Origin: an uncultured Selenomonadaceae bacterium | GTDB taxonomy: Bacteria; Bacillota; Negativicutes; Selenomonadales; Selenomonadaceae | Reading direction: 5' to 3' | Assembly: GCA_905234395.1 (NCBI GenBank) | Contig: CAJOHG010000021.1 | Location: 21,052-61,445, forward strand | Length of the DNA: 40,394 bases | Part shown: positions 1 through 8,283 of the stretch, one piece after another | How positions within the stretch are numbered: position 1 is the stretch's first letter | How the letters are laid out: every line of letters starts with the position of its first letter | Notes under the pieces: generated by a model | Databases searched by the model: none | What the model was told of the DNA's origin: nothing | What the model saw: the letters and a program-made list of their open reading frames with translations, nothing else | Translations under genes and position numbers: made by a program

Positions 1-167
1 TGCGACGGATAAATCTGCCGCTCACGTCGATAAAACCGTTGCGACGGATAAATCTGCCGCTCACAGCGATAAAAGAGTTGCGATTGATAAATTCTCCGCT
101 CACAGCGATAAAAGAGTTGCGATTGATAAATTCTCCGCTCACAGCGACAAAACCGTTGCGGCTGATA
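1..167 (+). repeat. 39-bp in-frame tandem repeat inside the TPR protein gene
   Basis: Units begin at about 38, 77, 116 and 155 with a period of exactly 39 bp, and a partial unit lies at 1-37. Each encodes 13 residues around the core VAIDKFSAHSDKR. Copies at 77 and 116 are nearly identical at DNA level, which points to recent expansion or homogenisation. Confidence 0.9.
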
Positions 168-934
168 AATCGAAAACTCGCGCGGAAGAAATTGATGAGC
201 TGTTCAAAAGTTCCGGTGATGCAAAAAAATTTCCGCTTGAAAAAGTTTTTCAGCCGCTGCAAAACGTCAAACCTCAAAATGCCGACAAACCCGTCAAGCT
301 TGAGAAAAAGCCCGATCCTGCCGACAATTTCCCGTTGCAAGAAGTTTTCAAGCCGTTGCAAGAAGTCAAACCCAAGGAAGCGGATAAACCCGTCAAGCCC
401 GCCGCAAAACCTAAACGCACAGTATTTTTCCCGTTGCAGGAAGTGTTCACGCCGCTTTCAACTATCAATCTCAATAAAATAGAGGAAATAACGCTTGAGG
501 AAAAAAATTCGCCGACCAAATCGGAAGACGACGAGAAATTCGGAACTCTTGATGAAATTTTGGACAAAGCTTGCAGTGAACGCGCAAAAGGTCACGTTTG
601 GCAGGCGATTGAACTTTACAAGAAGGCACTCGAACGCTACCGCAATGACGAGTACGCGCCGTTCGTGGCAATAGATTTGGGCAATCTTTACAAAGAGAAC
701 GCGCTTTACTCCAAGGCGATAAAAATTTACGAAGACGCCTTGACATTGCCGCCCGTGAGACGCAACGCCGAAATTAAAAAAGAATTTGCCACCAACCTGG
801 AATATCTGCGCGTAGTCCGCGACGTTCTGACCAGGCACCGCGCAACGTCGACGCCGTTTGACAAATTGCCCAAAGAAATTTTGCAGGAGGTTGACATTGA
901 ATTCCACAAGGTGTTAAATAATTTCAGCGGTTGA
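2..934 (+). CDS. TPR-repeat protein with repetitive N-terminal region (5' truncated by window edge)
   Basis: The frame is open from base 2 to the TGA at 932-934, so the gene begins outside the window; internal TTG codons such as the one at 335 are not convincing starts. The visible part has three zones. First come four to five copies of a 13-residue Lys/Asp/Ala/His-rich repeat. Then there are three looser copies of a motif like FPLQEVFKPLQEVKP. The C-terminal ~120 residues are predicted helical and TPR-like (SERAKGHVWQAIELYKKAL, then YKENALYSKAIKIYEDAL). TPR proteins are usually scaffolds for protein-protein contact; no catalytic motif is visible. It is followed 35 bp later by the PRC-barrel gene on the same strand, so the two may be one operon. 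The specific role is unknown. Confidence 0.8.
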   Translation, partial: ATDKSAAHVDKTVATDKSAAHSDKRVAIDKFSAHSDKRVAIDKFSAHSDKTVAADKSKTRAEEIDELFKSSGDAKKFPLEKVFQPLQNVKPQNADKPVKLEKKPDPADNFPLQEVFKPLQEVKPKEADKPVKPAAKPKRTVFFPLQEVFTPLSTINLNKIEEITLEEKNSPTKSEDDEKFGTLDEILDKACSERAKGHVWQAIELYKKALERYRNDEYAPFVAIDLGNLYKENALYSKAIKIYEDALTLPPVRRNAEIKKEFATNLEYLRVVRDVLTRHRATSTPFDKLPKEILQEVDIEFHKVLNNFSG

Positions 935-969
935 TAAAAATTCTGACCGCAAACAACGGAGGTATTAAG

Positions 970-2226
970 ATGAAAAAAAGTGTTGAGATTCTCGGCTTGC
1001 CGATTATCAGCATAACCGAAGGACGCGAGTTGGGTACCAGCAAGACGCTCCTAATCGACGCCAAAAACGGTGTTATCGCCGCATTGACGATTGAAGACGA
1101 CGATTGGTATCGCGGCGTCAAACTCATTCCCTATGAATCGATTATCGCAATCGGCGAGGACGCAGTGACCATCACGCACAGCGAAAACATTTTGAATTTG
1201 GAAGAGGCGGGTGATTATGAACGCCTGCTGATCGAAAATATTCGCGTCATCGGCACCAAAGCGATAACCAAGTCCGGGCGAATTCAAGGGCGTGTCACTG
1301 AAGTTTTCATTGGCAACGGCGGCAAGATTGAGCAATGCGAAATCACTGCGCCCGACGGCTCCGTCAGCGAAGTCACATCGGATCAAATTTCAATCTTCGG
1401 CAAGCAAGTCACCGTTATAAACGTTGACGCGGAAAAAAAAAATAGTTTAACCGAGGACAAGCCCGCCTTTGTGCCGGCATTTGAACATTTTCACGACGAA
1501 CCCGCGCAGGAAGTTTGGAAGCCGCCCGTTAAAGATACTCCGACTGAAACTGCCGAAGTGCCCGTTGATGCCGTGGACGTTGCGAGCGAGGTTGAAACTT
1601 CGGTTAAAGTTGTCGACGTGCCTGCCGAATCAGAGACGCCGATTGAAATGCCCGACGTGCCGACCGAAGAAGAAGTTCCGATTAAAAATATCGAGGCTCC
1701 CGTTGAAGTCGAAACTCCCGCGCCAATCGTCGAGGCTCCCGTTGAAGTCGAAACTCCCGCAGAAATCGTCGAGGCTCCCGTTGAAGTCGAAACTCCTGCA
1801 GAAATCGTCGAGACTCCCGTTGAAGTTGAAACTCCTGCAGAAATCGTCGAGGCTCCCGTTGAAAAGCCAATCGTTATCGTGAATGAATCGCCCGTAGTCG
1901 AAGTGAAACCTACTGAAGATGAAAAGCGGCTCGCGTCGATAACTCAACAGGCAGAAGATTTGAAAGCGGCACTTCAAAAGGCGCGCGCAAGTAAAAAGCA
2001 ATCAAAGCCCGCCGAAGATAAGCCGCAAATGTCGCAGAAAAAACAGGTTGAAAAAGCCGTCGACGAACGCCGCCGCAGAGTCTTGCTCGGCAAACACGCG
2101 ACGAAAACCATTGCAACGGACAACGGAATGCTTATCGTTGAAATGGGCGCGGAAGTCACGGAGGAAGTTCTTCAACGAGCACGGCTCTCAAACAAATTCA
2201 TTGAACTGTCCATGAACGTGCAATGA
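970..2226 (+). CDS. PRC-barrel domain protein with Pro/Glu/Val repeat linker
   Basis: The start is the ATG at 970 behind GGAGG at 958-962; it gives 418 residues. The N-terminal ~165 residues resemble two PRC-barrel domains of the YrrD type (GLPIISITEGRELGTSKTL followed by a second barrel near residue 85, with IRVIGTKAITKSGRIQG). PRC barrels are small beta domains found in photosynthetic reaction-centre H subunits, RimM and sporulation-related proteins, and act as assembly modules. The middle is an acidic Pro/Val/Glu linker with a 13-residue repeat (EAPVEVETPAEIV). The C-terminal ~55 residues form a basic then compact tail (RRRRVLLGKHATKTI) that is probably a separate domain. No signal peptide or membrane segment is evident. 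A role in an envelope or division-associated complex is possible but is inference. Confidence 0.8.
   Translation: MKKSVEILGLPIISITEGRELGTSKTLLIDAKNGVIAALTIEDDDWYRGVKLIPYESIIAIGEDAVTITHSENILNLEEAGDYERLLIENIRVIGTKAITKSGRIQGRVTEVFIGNGGKIEQCEITAPDGSVSEVTSDQISIFGKQVTVINVDAEKKNSLTEDKPAFVPAFEHFHDEPAQEVWKPPVKDTPTETAEVPVDAVDVASEVETSVKVVDVPAESETPIEMPDVPTEEEVPIKNIEAPVEVETPAPIVEAPVEVETPAEIVEAPVEVETPAEIVETPVEVETPAEIVEAPVEKPIVIVNESPVVEVKPTEDEKRLASITQQAEDLKAALQKARASKKQSKPAEDKPQMSQKKQVEKAVDERRRRVLLGKHATKTIATDNGMLIVEMGAEVTEEVLQRARLSNKFIELSMNVQ
1693..1875 (+). repeat. 39-bp in-frame tandem repeat in the PRC-barrel gene linker
   Basis: Near-identical 39-bp units start at 1693, 1732, 1771 and 1810, with a partial unit at 1849. 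The unit encodes EAPVEVETPAEIV. The period equals that of the repeat in the upstream TPR gene although the sequence is unrelated. Confidence 0.92.
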
Positions 2227-2240
2227 CGATTCTTGCCAAT

Positions 2241-2283
2241 AAAAAACTCCCGTTCGATTAAATTCCGAGCGGGAATTTTTTTT
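2241..2283. terminator. Bidirectional intrinsic terminator
   Basis: The stem CTCCCGTTCG / CGAGCGGGAA spans 2247-2275, with T-rich tracts on both sides. It lies between the convergent PRC-barrel gene and hisIE and can serve both strands. Confidence 0.85.
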
Positions 2284-2312
2284 GCGTTCAATTCAACGTG
2301 ACGAGAAGATTT

Positions 2313-3011
2313 TTAATCGGCGGGACGTTCGCCTGTCTTGCCGGTGAATTTGTGGTAGTTGCCGCCCTTGCGACGACTCATCAATTCGTTGAAAAGTTCT
2401 TCGGGCTTGATGCCGTGCCACGCGAGCAAAACTAAGCAGTGATACCACAAATCGCCCATCTCGTAGAGAATTTGCTCGTTGACGTTATTTTTGGACGCGA
2501 TAATCGTTTCGACAGCCTCTTCGCCGACTTTCTTGAGAATCTTGTCGTGACCCATGTTGAAAAGATAATTCGTGTAAGAACCTTCGACCGGGTGACGTTG
2601 ACGATCTTTGATGACGGAGTAGAGTTCGTACAGGATAAGAGACAAATCTTCGGGCGGCTGATCTACGACTGCGGGAAGATTTTTATTCTCGTCAAGCCTG
2701 CGTCCGCTGAAACAAGAGTAAGTGCCCGTGTGACACGCCACGCCCGTTTGATGAACTTTGACCAAGAGCGCGTCGCCGTCGCAGTCGTAATAAAGAGCTT
2801 TGACCTGTTGAACGTTGCCGCTTGTTTCGCCTTTCTGCCAAAGCGTTTGACGTGAGCGGCTGTAAAAATGTGTGTAACCCGTCTCAATCGTTTTCTTAAG
2901 CGATTCTTCGTTCATGTAAGCGAGCATGAGAACTTGACCGCTTTCCTCTTGCACAATCGCCGGGACAAGTCCGTGATCGTCGAATTTTATTTTGCCAATG
3001 TCAATTTCCAT
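2313..3011 (-). CDS. hisIE: Bifunctional phosphoribosyl-AMP cyclohydrolase / phosphoribosyl-ATP diphosphatase
   Basis: HisIE catalyses steps 2 and 3 of histidine biosynthesis in the cytoplasm. The ATG at 3009-3011 is preceded by AAGGAGG and gives 232 residues; a longer in-frame extension to 3200 runs into the repeat element and is not credible. The HisI domain (about 1-115) has [30 protein letters not shown] (metal-binding Asp) and the zinc-binding Cys/His of GVACHTG. The HisE domain (about 125-225) has the helical motif [12 protein letters not shown] and GDLWYH. The domain order and length match the common HisI-HisE fusion. No other his gene is nearby, so it is detached from the rest of the pathway here. 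Confidence 0.95.
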   Translation of the reverse strand: MEIDIGKIKFDDHGLVPAIVQEESGQVLMLAYMNEESLKKTIETGYTHFYSRSRQTLWQKGETSGNVQQVKALYYDCDGDALLVKVHQTGVACHTGTYSCFSGRRLDENKNLPAVVDQPPEDLSLILYELYSVIKDRQRHPVEGSYTNYLFNMGHDKILKKVGEEAVETIIASKNNVNEQILYEMGDLWYHCLVLLAWHGIKPEELFNELMSRRKGGNYHKFTGKTGERPAD

Positions 3012-3088
3012 AGAAAAGACCTCCTTTGACGCGCCTATTCTACCAAAAATTTTTCTCTGCGGCAAATTCGTCGGCAAGCGATTGAGGA

Positions 3089-3220
3089 GTGTTGGTAAAT
3101 TGCATGTGGCTCGTAAATTTCTTTTATGTTTAGGATCTACTTTTTCTTTGCTGCGCCCAAAATTGCACATCCTTGTGCGCCGTGTCTCAATTTCATTCAA
3201 TGTGACTTTACCAAAACACT
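3089..3220 (+). repeat. Dispersed intergenic repeat, copy A
   Basis: About 132 bp. It begins AGTGTTGGTAAATTGCAT and ends TTTACCAAAACACT, so the ends are imperfect inverted repeats. It contains AGGATCTACTTTTTCTTTGCTG and a GTGCGCC-containing hairpin that are shared with copies at 5308-5510 and 18178-18292. All three are in the same orientation and lie in spacers beside minus-strand genes. It resembles a MITE or REP-type element; no coding capacity was seen. Confidence 0.75.
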
Positions 3221-3222
3221 CT

Positions 3223-3265
3223 AATTCAAAAAAGAGACCGTCAACCAGGACGATCTCTTTTGAAT
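3223..3265 (-). terminator. Intrinsic terminator of the NADH dehydrogenase gene
   Basis: On the minus strand the stem AAGAGATCGTC / GACGGTCTCTT is followed by a T run and TGAATT. It sits 20 bp past the stop codon of the downstream end of ndh. Confidence 0.8.
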
Positions 3266-3285
3266 TTGCGTTGAGTGTAATTGAA

Positions 3286-4560
3286 TTAATTTCCGGCGGG
3301 CGTCAATTTGATGTTGGTGACAATTCGTCCGAGCCGCGCACTCGTCAGGAAGTTCAACGCCCATTTGAATGCAACGGTCATGTTCGTGTAAAAGCCGGCA
3401 AGTCTCATCAAATGAACGACCATCCACGCGCACCATGCAAAGAATCCGGTCATTTTCGGGCTGCCGACGACTGCCTCGCCGCGACCGATTGTAGCCATTG
3501 CGCCGAGATCTTTGTAAACAAATTTCTCCAAATTCGTGTCGCCCTTGATGAGTTTCATGATGTTTTTGTGAGCGATTTTGGCTTGTTGAGTGGCAACGGG
3601 TGCGACAGTCGGCAAAGGACGTTTCATATCGCCGTGCATGAACGCCGCGCAGTCGCCGATAGCAAAAACATTGCCGTGAAGTGCGCCGCGAACCATCAAA
3701 TTTTCCTCAATCCAAATGCGCCCGTCACGAGCACATTCTCCGCCGCAATTTCTCATCATGTCGACAGCTCTGACTCCCGCCGCCCAAATCACAGTCGTTG
3801 TCGGAATTTTAACGCCGCTTTTGAGCGTGAGAACATCTCCGTCATAATCAACGACTTGAGTGTTCAACATGACCTCGACGCCTTTTTTCTGCAAAACTTT
3901 GACGGTGTGCTGTTGCAAATCTTCGGGGAGCATTGGCAAAAGTCGCGGAGTCGCCTCAATCAATTTTACGCTGACATCATTGAAGTCAAGAAGATGAAAT
4001 TCTTTTTTCTGTATTGCAATGAGTTCGGTGATTGCGCCGGCTTCTTCAACGCCCGTGGGACCGCCGCCGACGATAACAAAAGTCATACGTTTCTTGCGAT
4101 CTTCGGGCGTGCGATAGGGCTTTTCGGCGCGTTCAAACTCGTGAATGACGTGGTTGCGAATGTGAACTGCTTCTTGCAGAGTTTTCATGCCGAACGCGTG
4201 TTCCTCGACGCTCTTCATCCCGAAAAAGTTCGTCGTCGCGCCCGCCGCCAGAATCAGATAATCGTAATGAACTTCGCCGTGATTTGTAAGGACAACGTCG
4301 CGCTCCTGGTCAACGCCCTGCGCCTTAGCCATGAACAGATTGACGTTGGGGCAGTCGCGGAAAAAGGAGCGAATCGGGTAGGCTATCTCGCCCGTCTCCA
4401 AAACGGAAGTCGACACTTGATACAAAAGCGGTTGGAAAAGATGGAAGTTGTGGCGGTCAATCAAAGTCACTTCGACGTTTTCTTTGGCAAAAAGTTGACC
4501 GATTTTAATGCCGCCGAAGCCGCCGCCAACGATTACGATTCTGGGTTTGCCGTTAGACAT
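3286..4560 (-). CDS. ndh: Type II NADH:quinone oxidoreductase (NDH-2)
   Basis: This is a single-subunit, FAD-dependent, non-proton-pumping NADH dehydrogenase, peripheral on the cytoplasmic face of the inner membrane, passing electrons to quinone. The ATG at 4558-4560 follows an AGGAGG site and gives 424 residues, typical for the family. The N-terminal FAD Rossmann motif is [10 protein letters not shown] (residues 8-17). A second dinucleotide fold, [14 protein letters not shown] (about residues 163-176), binds NADH. The FAD-binding GDCAAF motif and the C-terminal membrane-anchoring amphipathic region ([19 protein letters not shown]) are also present. It has its own promoter and terminator, so it appears to be a monocistronic unit. 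Sulfide:quinone reductase is a relative, but the sequence fits NDH-2 better. Confidence 0.92.
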   Translation of the reverse strand: MSNGKPRIVIVGGGFGGIKIGQLFAKENVEVTLIDRHNFHLFQPLLYQVSTSVLETGEIAYPIRSFFRDCPNVNLFMAKAQGVDQERDVVLTNHGEVHYDYLILAAGATTNFFGMKSVEEHAFGMKTLQEAVHIRNHVIHEFERAEKPYRTPEDRKKRMTFVIVGGGPTGVEEAGAITELIAIQKKEFHLLDFNDVSVKLIEATPRLLPMLPEDLQQHTVKVLQKKGVEVMLNTQVVDYDGDVLTLKSGVKIPTTTVIWAAGVRAVDMMRNCGGECARDGRIWIEENLMVRGALHGNVFAIGDCAAFMHGDMKRPLPTVAPVATQQAKIAHKNIMKLIKGDTNLEKFVYKDLGAMATIGRGEAVVGSPKMTGFFAWCAWMVVHLMRLAGFYTNMTVAFKWALNFLTSARLGRIVTNIKLTPAGN

Positions 4561-4694
4561 AATTGGAAACCTCCTAAAATTTGTGGTGAAAATTTTAACT
4601 TAACGGGCTAAAAATATTTCGGGATGATTTCCCGTCTCTCTTATGTTCCGTATCTTACGTCTTACCACAACCCCCTAACCCGTTGTCTTCGATT

Positions 4695-4722
4695 ATGATA
4701 GCATAGAAATTTTAAATTGCAA
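4695..4722 (-). promoter_or_regulatory. Probable sigma-A promoter for ndh
   Basis: On the minus strand TTGCAA (4717-4722) and TATCAT (4695-4700) are separated by 16 bp, about 135 bp upstream of the ndh ATG. The leader between them and the gene has no recognised riboswitch. Confidence 0.5.
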
Positions 4723-4733
4723 TACGAAAATTT

Positions 4734-5207
4734 TCAGCTCTCCGAATTTTTTTTGCCCTTAGTGATGTTTTTGGCAATGTCGATAAAAAGTTTGCCGTCA
4801 AGGTGATCAAGTTCATGTTGAATGCAACGGGCAAGCAGTCCGTCCGCTTCCAACGTCTTTTTCTTGCCGAAACGGTTGATGAATTCGACGCGAATTTTTT
4901 CTGCACGCTCCACGTCGCCGAAAAGGTCGGGACATGAAAGGCAACCTTCATTGTCGATAATCGAGCCTTCGCGGGCGGTGATGACGGGATTAATCAAATC
5001 GTAGCGCGTCTTTCTGTCCACGTCGACGACAGCTGCACGAATCGAAATTCCGACTTGCGGCGCGGCAATTCCGACTCCTTCGTGCGCGTACATCGTCTCC
5101 GCCATTTTGTCGAGCAAATTTCTCAAGCGTTTGTCAATCTTCTCAACCGGCGTGCAAATCGTCTTCAACACGGGATCGCCGGCGGTTTTTATTTCAAGCA
5201 AATCCAT
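4734..5207 (-). CDS. def: Peptide deformylase
   Basis: Removes the N-formyl group from nascent proteins; a metal-dependent hydrolase in the cytoplasm. The ATG at 5205-5207 follows TTGGAGG and gives 157 residues, normal for the family. All three signature motifs are intact: GVGIAAPQVG (44-53), EGCLS (87-91, metal-ligand Cys89) and QHELDH (130-135, metal ligands His131 and His135 with catalytic Glu132). The usual partner fmt is not adjacent; instead the gene is flanked by ndh and a repeat element, so it is probably transcribed alone. Confidence 0.96.
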   Translation of the reverse strand: MDLLEIKTAGDPVLKTICTPVEKIDKRLRNLLDKMAETMYAHEGVGIAAPQVGISIRAAVVDVDRKTRYDLINPVITAREGSIIDNEGCLSCPDLFGDVERAEKIRVEFINRFGKKKTLEADGLLARCIQHELDHLDGKLFIDIAKNITKGKKNSES

Positions 5208-5307
5208 TGGTCAGCCTCCAAAAAATTTTTCTCCGCGATTATACTGCGCCGGCAAGTTCAAGGCAACGCGTCACGAAAAACTTTTGAGTTCTGTTTCACT
5301 GTCGCGA

Positions 5308-5510
5308 GCGAGTTGTTAAATTGCATTTGGCGTGTAAATTCTTTTTTGTTAATTGAACTTACTTTTCTTTTGCTGCGCCCAAAAGAAAAGTAAGCAAAAG
5401 AAAAGGGCGTCTGTCCGGCAAAGGTGCATCCATGCACCTGTTGCCGGCGGCGCACATCCCTGTGCGCCGGGTTTCAGCTTCATTCAACGCAACTTTACCA
5501 ACAATCCCTA
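5308..5510 (+). repeat. Dispersed intergenic repeat, copy B (longest copy)
   Basis: About 203 bp filling most of the spacer between def and the macrodomain gene. Beyond the core shared with copies A and C it holds two strong palindromes. One is a perfect 15-bp inverted repeat, CTTACTTTTCTTTTG (5358-5372) and its complement (5380-5394), with a 7-nt loop. The other is a stem CCGGCAA..GGTGCAT / ATGCACC..TTGCCGG at 5415-5447. The right end (TTTACCAACAATCCCTA) supplies the stop codon region of the macrodomain gene. No protein is credible in it. Confidence 0.8.
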
Positions 5511-6278
5511 AAACATTTCGTGATAAATTTTTTCGTCAAGCTCTTTGAAGACGTTGAAGACAATTTCAAGCTCATGCGTCGACAAAAAATTTTTCACGGT
5601 CGCAACGGCAATTTCAGCGGCACGACGATTCGGGAAATGAAATTCGCCCGTCGATATGCAACAAAACGCTAAGCTCATCAGATTGTGTTCAGCGGCAAGC
5701 GTCAAGCAAGATTCGTAGCAGGCGGCAAGCAAATTTTCCTCTGCAACGGTCGGCTCGCGATTTTCGGGAATAATCGGTCCGACGGTGTGCAAGATGAATT
5801 TGCTCGGCAGATTGAATGCGGGCGTGATTTTCGCATGACCTGTCGGCTCGTCGTGACCTTGCTCCTCCATGATTTTGTTGCACGCGGCGCGAAGTTGCAA
5901 TCCCGCCGCAGAGTGAATCGCGTTGTCAATGCAACCGTGCAGCGGAATAAAACAGCCCAAAAGTTTTTCGTTGGCGGCGTTGACAATCGCATCGACTTCA
6001 AGCCGTGTGATGTCTCCGCGCCAAATTTTTATGTGCGGTGCGACGTTCGGAATGTCGGAAATTTTTACGACGCCGCGCTCTTGAACTTCAGCCGATAACA
6101 ATTCGTCTTGAAGTCGCAGAAATTTTTCATCAAAATTCATCGGCGGGCAAACATTCATCAGCGCACGCAAAAGTTTTCGTTGAGCCGTCACGTCGTCGGG
6201 AACGTTGACGATTTTCAATTGCGGCATCATGTTCAGCAAGCTCGCGTTCAAAAATTTTATCAGCGTCAATCGATTCAT
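5508..6278 (-). CDS. Zinc-type macrodomain protein-ADP-ribose hydrolase
   Basis: Predicted to remove ADP-ribose from proteins modified by the adjacent sirtuin. It is 256 residues, with an N-terminal helical region of about 80 residues and then a macrodomain. Visible motifs are GDIT (88-91), IVNAANEKLLG (98-108) and CISTGEFHFP (187-196). Directly after the asparagine loop, Cys109, His114 and Cys116 (GCFIPLHGC) match the zinc-ligand insertion that defines Zn-macro enzymes in SirTM operons. Its ATG overlaps the sirtuin stop by four bases (ATGA, 6275-6278), so translation is coupled. The stop codon lies at the edge of repeat copy B. Function is assigned from the family and context; the sequence alone does not show the substrate. 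Confidence 0.92.
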   Translation of the reverse strand: MNRLTLIKFLNASLLNMMPQLKIVNVPDDVTAQRKLLRALMNVCPPMNFDEKFLRLQDELLSAEVQERGVVKISDIPNVAPHIKIWRGDITRLEVDAIVNAANEKLLGCFIPLHGCIDNAIHSAAGLQLRAACNKIMEEQGHDEPTGHAKITPAFNLPSKFILHTVGPIIPENREPTVAEENLLAACYESCLTLAAEHNLMSLAFCCISTGEFHFPNRRAAEIAVATVKNFLSTHELEIVFNVFKELDEKIYHEMF

Positions 6279-7105
6279 AAAGCCTTCAACACCTCCGAAA
6301 TGTCCGCGTCGATTGTCAAACTCTGCGCGGCAATTTCAGCGGGCACGAACGCTTGACCTTTGTTAATGCAGACGTAACGCGCTCTTGGATTCGCCGCCGT
6401 GAATCGCCAAAACGGATATTTGATGATGCCGGGCGTGTTGCCGCCGACGCCGAGTTCAAGATAAACAATGTCGCTCGCCGCATAAGTTTTCAAAAATTTT
6501 TCGTAGCGATAAGCCGCCGCGTGCCAACCCGAATCCTCAACAAATTTGTCGTCGCTGCGAAGGTTGAGCGTCATAATCTCGCCGCACTTCGGACAACGCG
6601 GAAACAATTCTTTCGGGACACGCAAATTTTTCTGCGCGGCAACCATCTCGCGAACGTTCTGCTCATTGTCGTAAGTCTTATTGTGGCACGGCGTCGAACA
6701 CTGAAACAAACCGTAATCGCCTTGCGTGTAAAAAAGTCTCGTCTTATCGAAACCGTTGAGCTGAAACGCATGATCGACGTTTGTCGTCAGCACGAAAAAA
6801 TTTTTCTCACGAACAAGCTCCAAAAGTTTTCGGTAAGTTGCATTCGGCGGAAGGTCGTATCGATTATAAAAAATGTTGCGGCTCCAATAAGCCCAAAATT
6901 CTTCGGGCGTGACAAAAGGATAGAATCCGCCGCTGTACATGTCGTGAAAACCGTAAGCCGCCTCGAAGTCCGCGAAATATTTTCTGAAGCGTTCGCCGTC
7001 ATAAGTGTAGCCCGCCGCCGTGGAAAGTCCCGCGCCTGCTCCGATTAAAATATTTTTCGCGCCGTGAAGAATTTCTTTCAGCTCGGAAATTTTTTCCGTC
7101 AACAT
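6275..7105 (-). CDS. Class M sirtuin (SirTM), probable protein ADP-ribosyltransferase
   Basis: A 276-residue Sir2-fold protein. It has the NAD-binding motif GAGAGLS (22-28), TTNVDHAF (107-114) and a four-cysteine zinc site (Cys136, Cys140, Cys171, Cys174). The position of the catalytic histidine of deacetylase sirtuins is glutamine (Gln128 in YTQGDYG), with Asn109 and Arg183 conserved; this is the SirTM pattern, in which the enzyme ADP-ribosylates a protein instead of deacetylating. In Staphylococcus and Streptococcus the target is lipoylated GcvH-L, and gcvH-L and lplA2 lie in the operon. Neither is present here. The start ATG follows GGAGG and overlaps the end of alr by 7 bp. Confidence 0.92.
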   Translation of the reverse strand: MLTEKISELKEILHGAKNILIGAGAGLSTAAGYTYDGERFRKYFADFEAAYGFHDMYSGGFYPFVTPEEFWAYWSRNIFYNRYDLPPNATYRKLLELVREKNFFVLTTNVDHAFQLNGFDKTRLFYTQGDYGLFQCSTPCHNKTYDNEQNVREMVAAQKNLRVPKELFPRCPKCGEIMTLNLRSDDKFVEDSGWHAAAYRYEKFLKTYAASDIVYLELGVGGNTPGIIKYPFWRFTAANPRARYVCINKGQAFVPAEIAAQSLTIDADISEVLKAL

Positions 7106-8220
7106 AAATCAAAGCCTCCAACGTTAATTCTCGGCACCCGCGCAGAGATTAGACAAGTGACCTCGTAATTAATCGTGCGCAAATGATTCGCGGCGTCGTC
7201 AATCGTCACGGCGTCTGAACCGAACAAAATCACTTCGTCGCCAACTGCAACGCCTGCAATGTCCGTCACGTCAATCATCGTCTGATCCATGCAAATTCTC
7301 CCGGCAATCGGCGCAAGTTTTCCGCGAATGTCGACGTGAAAATTTTTGTAGGCGCGAATGTAACCGTCGGCATAACCAATCGGCAACGTGCCAATCAACG
7401 ACTCGCGCTGTGCAACAAATTCGCGACCGTAACCGATTGACGTGCCCGCAGGAATTTTTTTCATCTGAACAATTCGCGCGACGAGTTTCATTGCCGGAAA
7501 AAGTTCAATCGTGCGTCGAACGTTCGGAGCAGGATAAAGCCCGTAAGTGATGATTCCGGCTCGCACCATGTCAAAATGCGCGTCGGGTATGTCGAGAATC
7601 GCGGCTGATTCGGCAAGGTGGACAATCTTCAACGTGACGCCCGCCTCGCGAATTTTTTTTGCAACGTCGGAGAAAATTTCAATCTGTCGGCGCGTGAAAG
7701 TCCTGTCGTCATTGTCGGCGTCGGCGAAGTGCGAAAACATTCCTTCAAGCTCAACGTTCGGCAGACGAGAAATTTCAACGGCAAGAGCAACAGCGTTATC
7801 GGCGGCGACACCGATACGTCCCATGCCCGTTTCAACTTTCAAGTGAATTTTGGCGAACTTGTTCAGATTGACGGCGGCGGCAGAAATTTTTTTCGCAAGC
7901 TCCAAATCCGCAACGGCGGCAATCAAATCGTTCGCAACGACAATTTCGGCGGCACTCGACGGAATCAATCCGAGAATCAGAATCGGCAAAACGAATCCTG
8001 CGCGGCGAAGTTCCAAACCTTCATCAACGGTTGCAACTGCCAAAAAATCCGCACCGCACTCGACGGCGACTTTAGAAACGGCAAGAGCACCGTGACCGTA
8101 AGCATCGGCTTTGACGACCGCGCAAAGTTTGCTCGCGGGATTAATGTGGCGGCGAATTTCCGTAAGATTGTGGCGTATGGCGTCAAGATTAATTTCGGCG
8201 CGAACATCACGAAAAATCAT
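7099..8220 (-). CDS. alr: Alanine racemase
   Basis: PLP-dependent interconversion of L- and D-alanine for peptidoglycan synthesis, cytoplasmic. The ATG at 8218-8220 follows AAGGAGG; 373 residues is the normal length. The PLP lysine is Lys37 in VVKADAYGHG and the catalytic tyrosine is Tyr264 in SIGYGREF. The C-terminal beta domain carries the conserved GRICMDQTM motif. It overlaps the sirtuin gene downstream by 7 bp and follows the D-Ala-D-Ala carboxypeptidase upstream, with a hairpin terminator in between that may attenuate read-through. The pairing with dacF makes metabolic sense (D-alanine supply and trimming); the coupling with SirTM is unexplained. Confidence 0.95.
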   Translation of the reverse strand: MIFRDVRAEINLDAIRHNLTEIRRHINPASKLCAVVKADAYGHGALAVSKVAVECGADFLAVATVDEGLELRRAGFVLPILILGLIPSSAAEIVVANDLIAAVADLELAKKISAAAVNLNKFAKIHLKVETGMGRIGVAADNAVALAVEISRLPNVELEGMFSHFADADNDDRTFTRRQIEIFSDVAKKIREAGVTLKIVHLAESAAILDIPDAHFDMVRAGIITYGLYPAPNVRRTIELFPAMKLVARIVQMKKIPAGTSIGYGREFVAQRESLIGTLPIGYADGYIRAYKNFHVDIRGKLAPIAGRICMDQTMIDVTDIAGVAVGDEVILFGSDAVTIDDAANHLRTINYEVTCLISARVPRINVGGFDLC

Positions 8221-8240
8221 TTCAAAACCTCCTTAGACAA

Positions 8241-8276
8241 AAAAATTTCCCGCAACAAAACGTCCGGGAATTTTTT
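8241..8276 (-). terminator. Intrinsic terminator between dacF and alr
   Basis: On the minus strand the stem TTCCCGG / CGGGAAA is followed by a T tract, 10 bp past the dacF stop and just before the alr ribosome binding site. It could partly uncouple alr from dacF. Confidence 0.7.
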
Positions 8277-8283
8277 CAACGTC

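Noticed and set aside
1..1875. CRISPR array suggested by 39-bp regularly spaced repeats
   Set aside because: The repeats are contiguous without spacers and translate as tandem 13-residue units in frame.
2992..4611. Long 539-codon plus-strand frame antisense to ndh
   Set aside because: It mirrors codon structure of ndh and hisIE on the other strand, has no family motif or ribosome binding site and crosses a terminator.
5258..5455. 65-codon minus-strand frame in repeat copy B
   Set aside because: It is made of palindromic repeat sequence and lacks a ribosome binding site.
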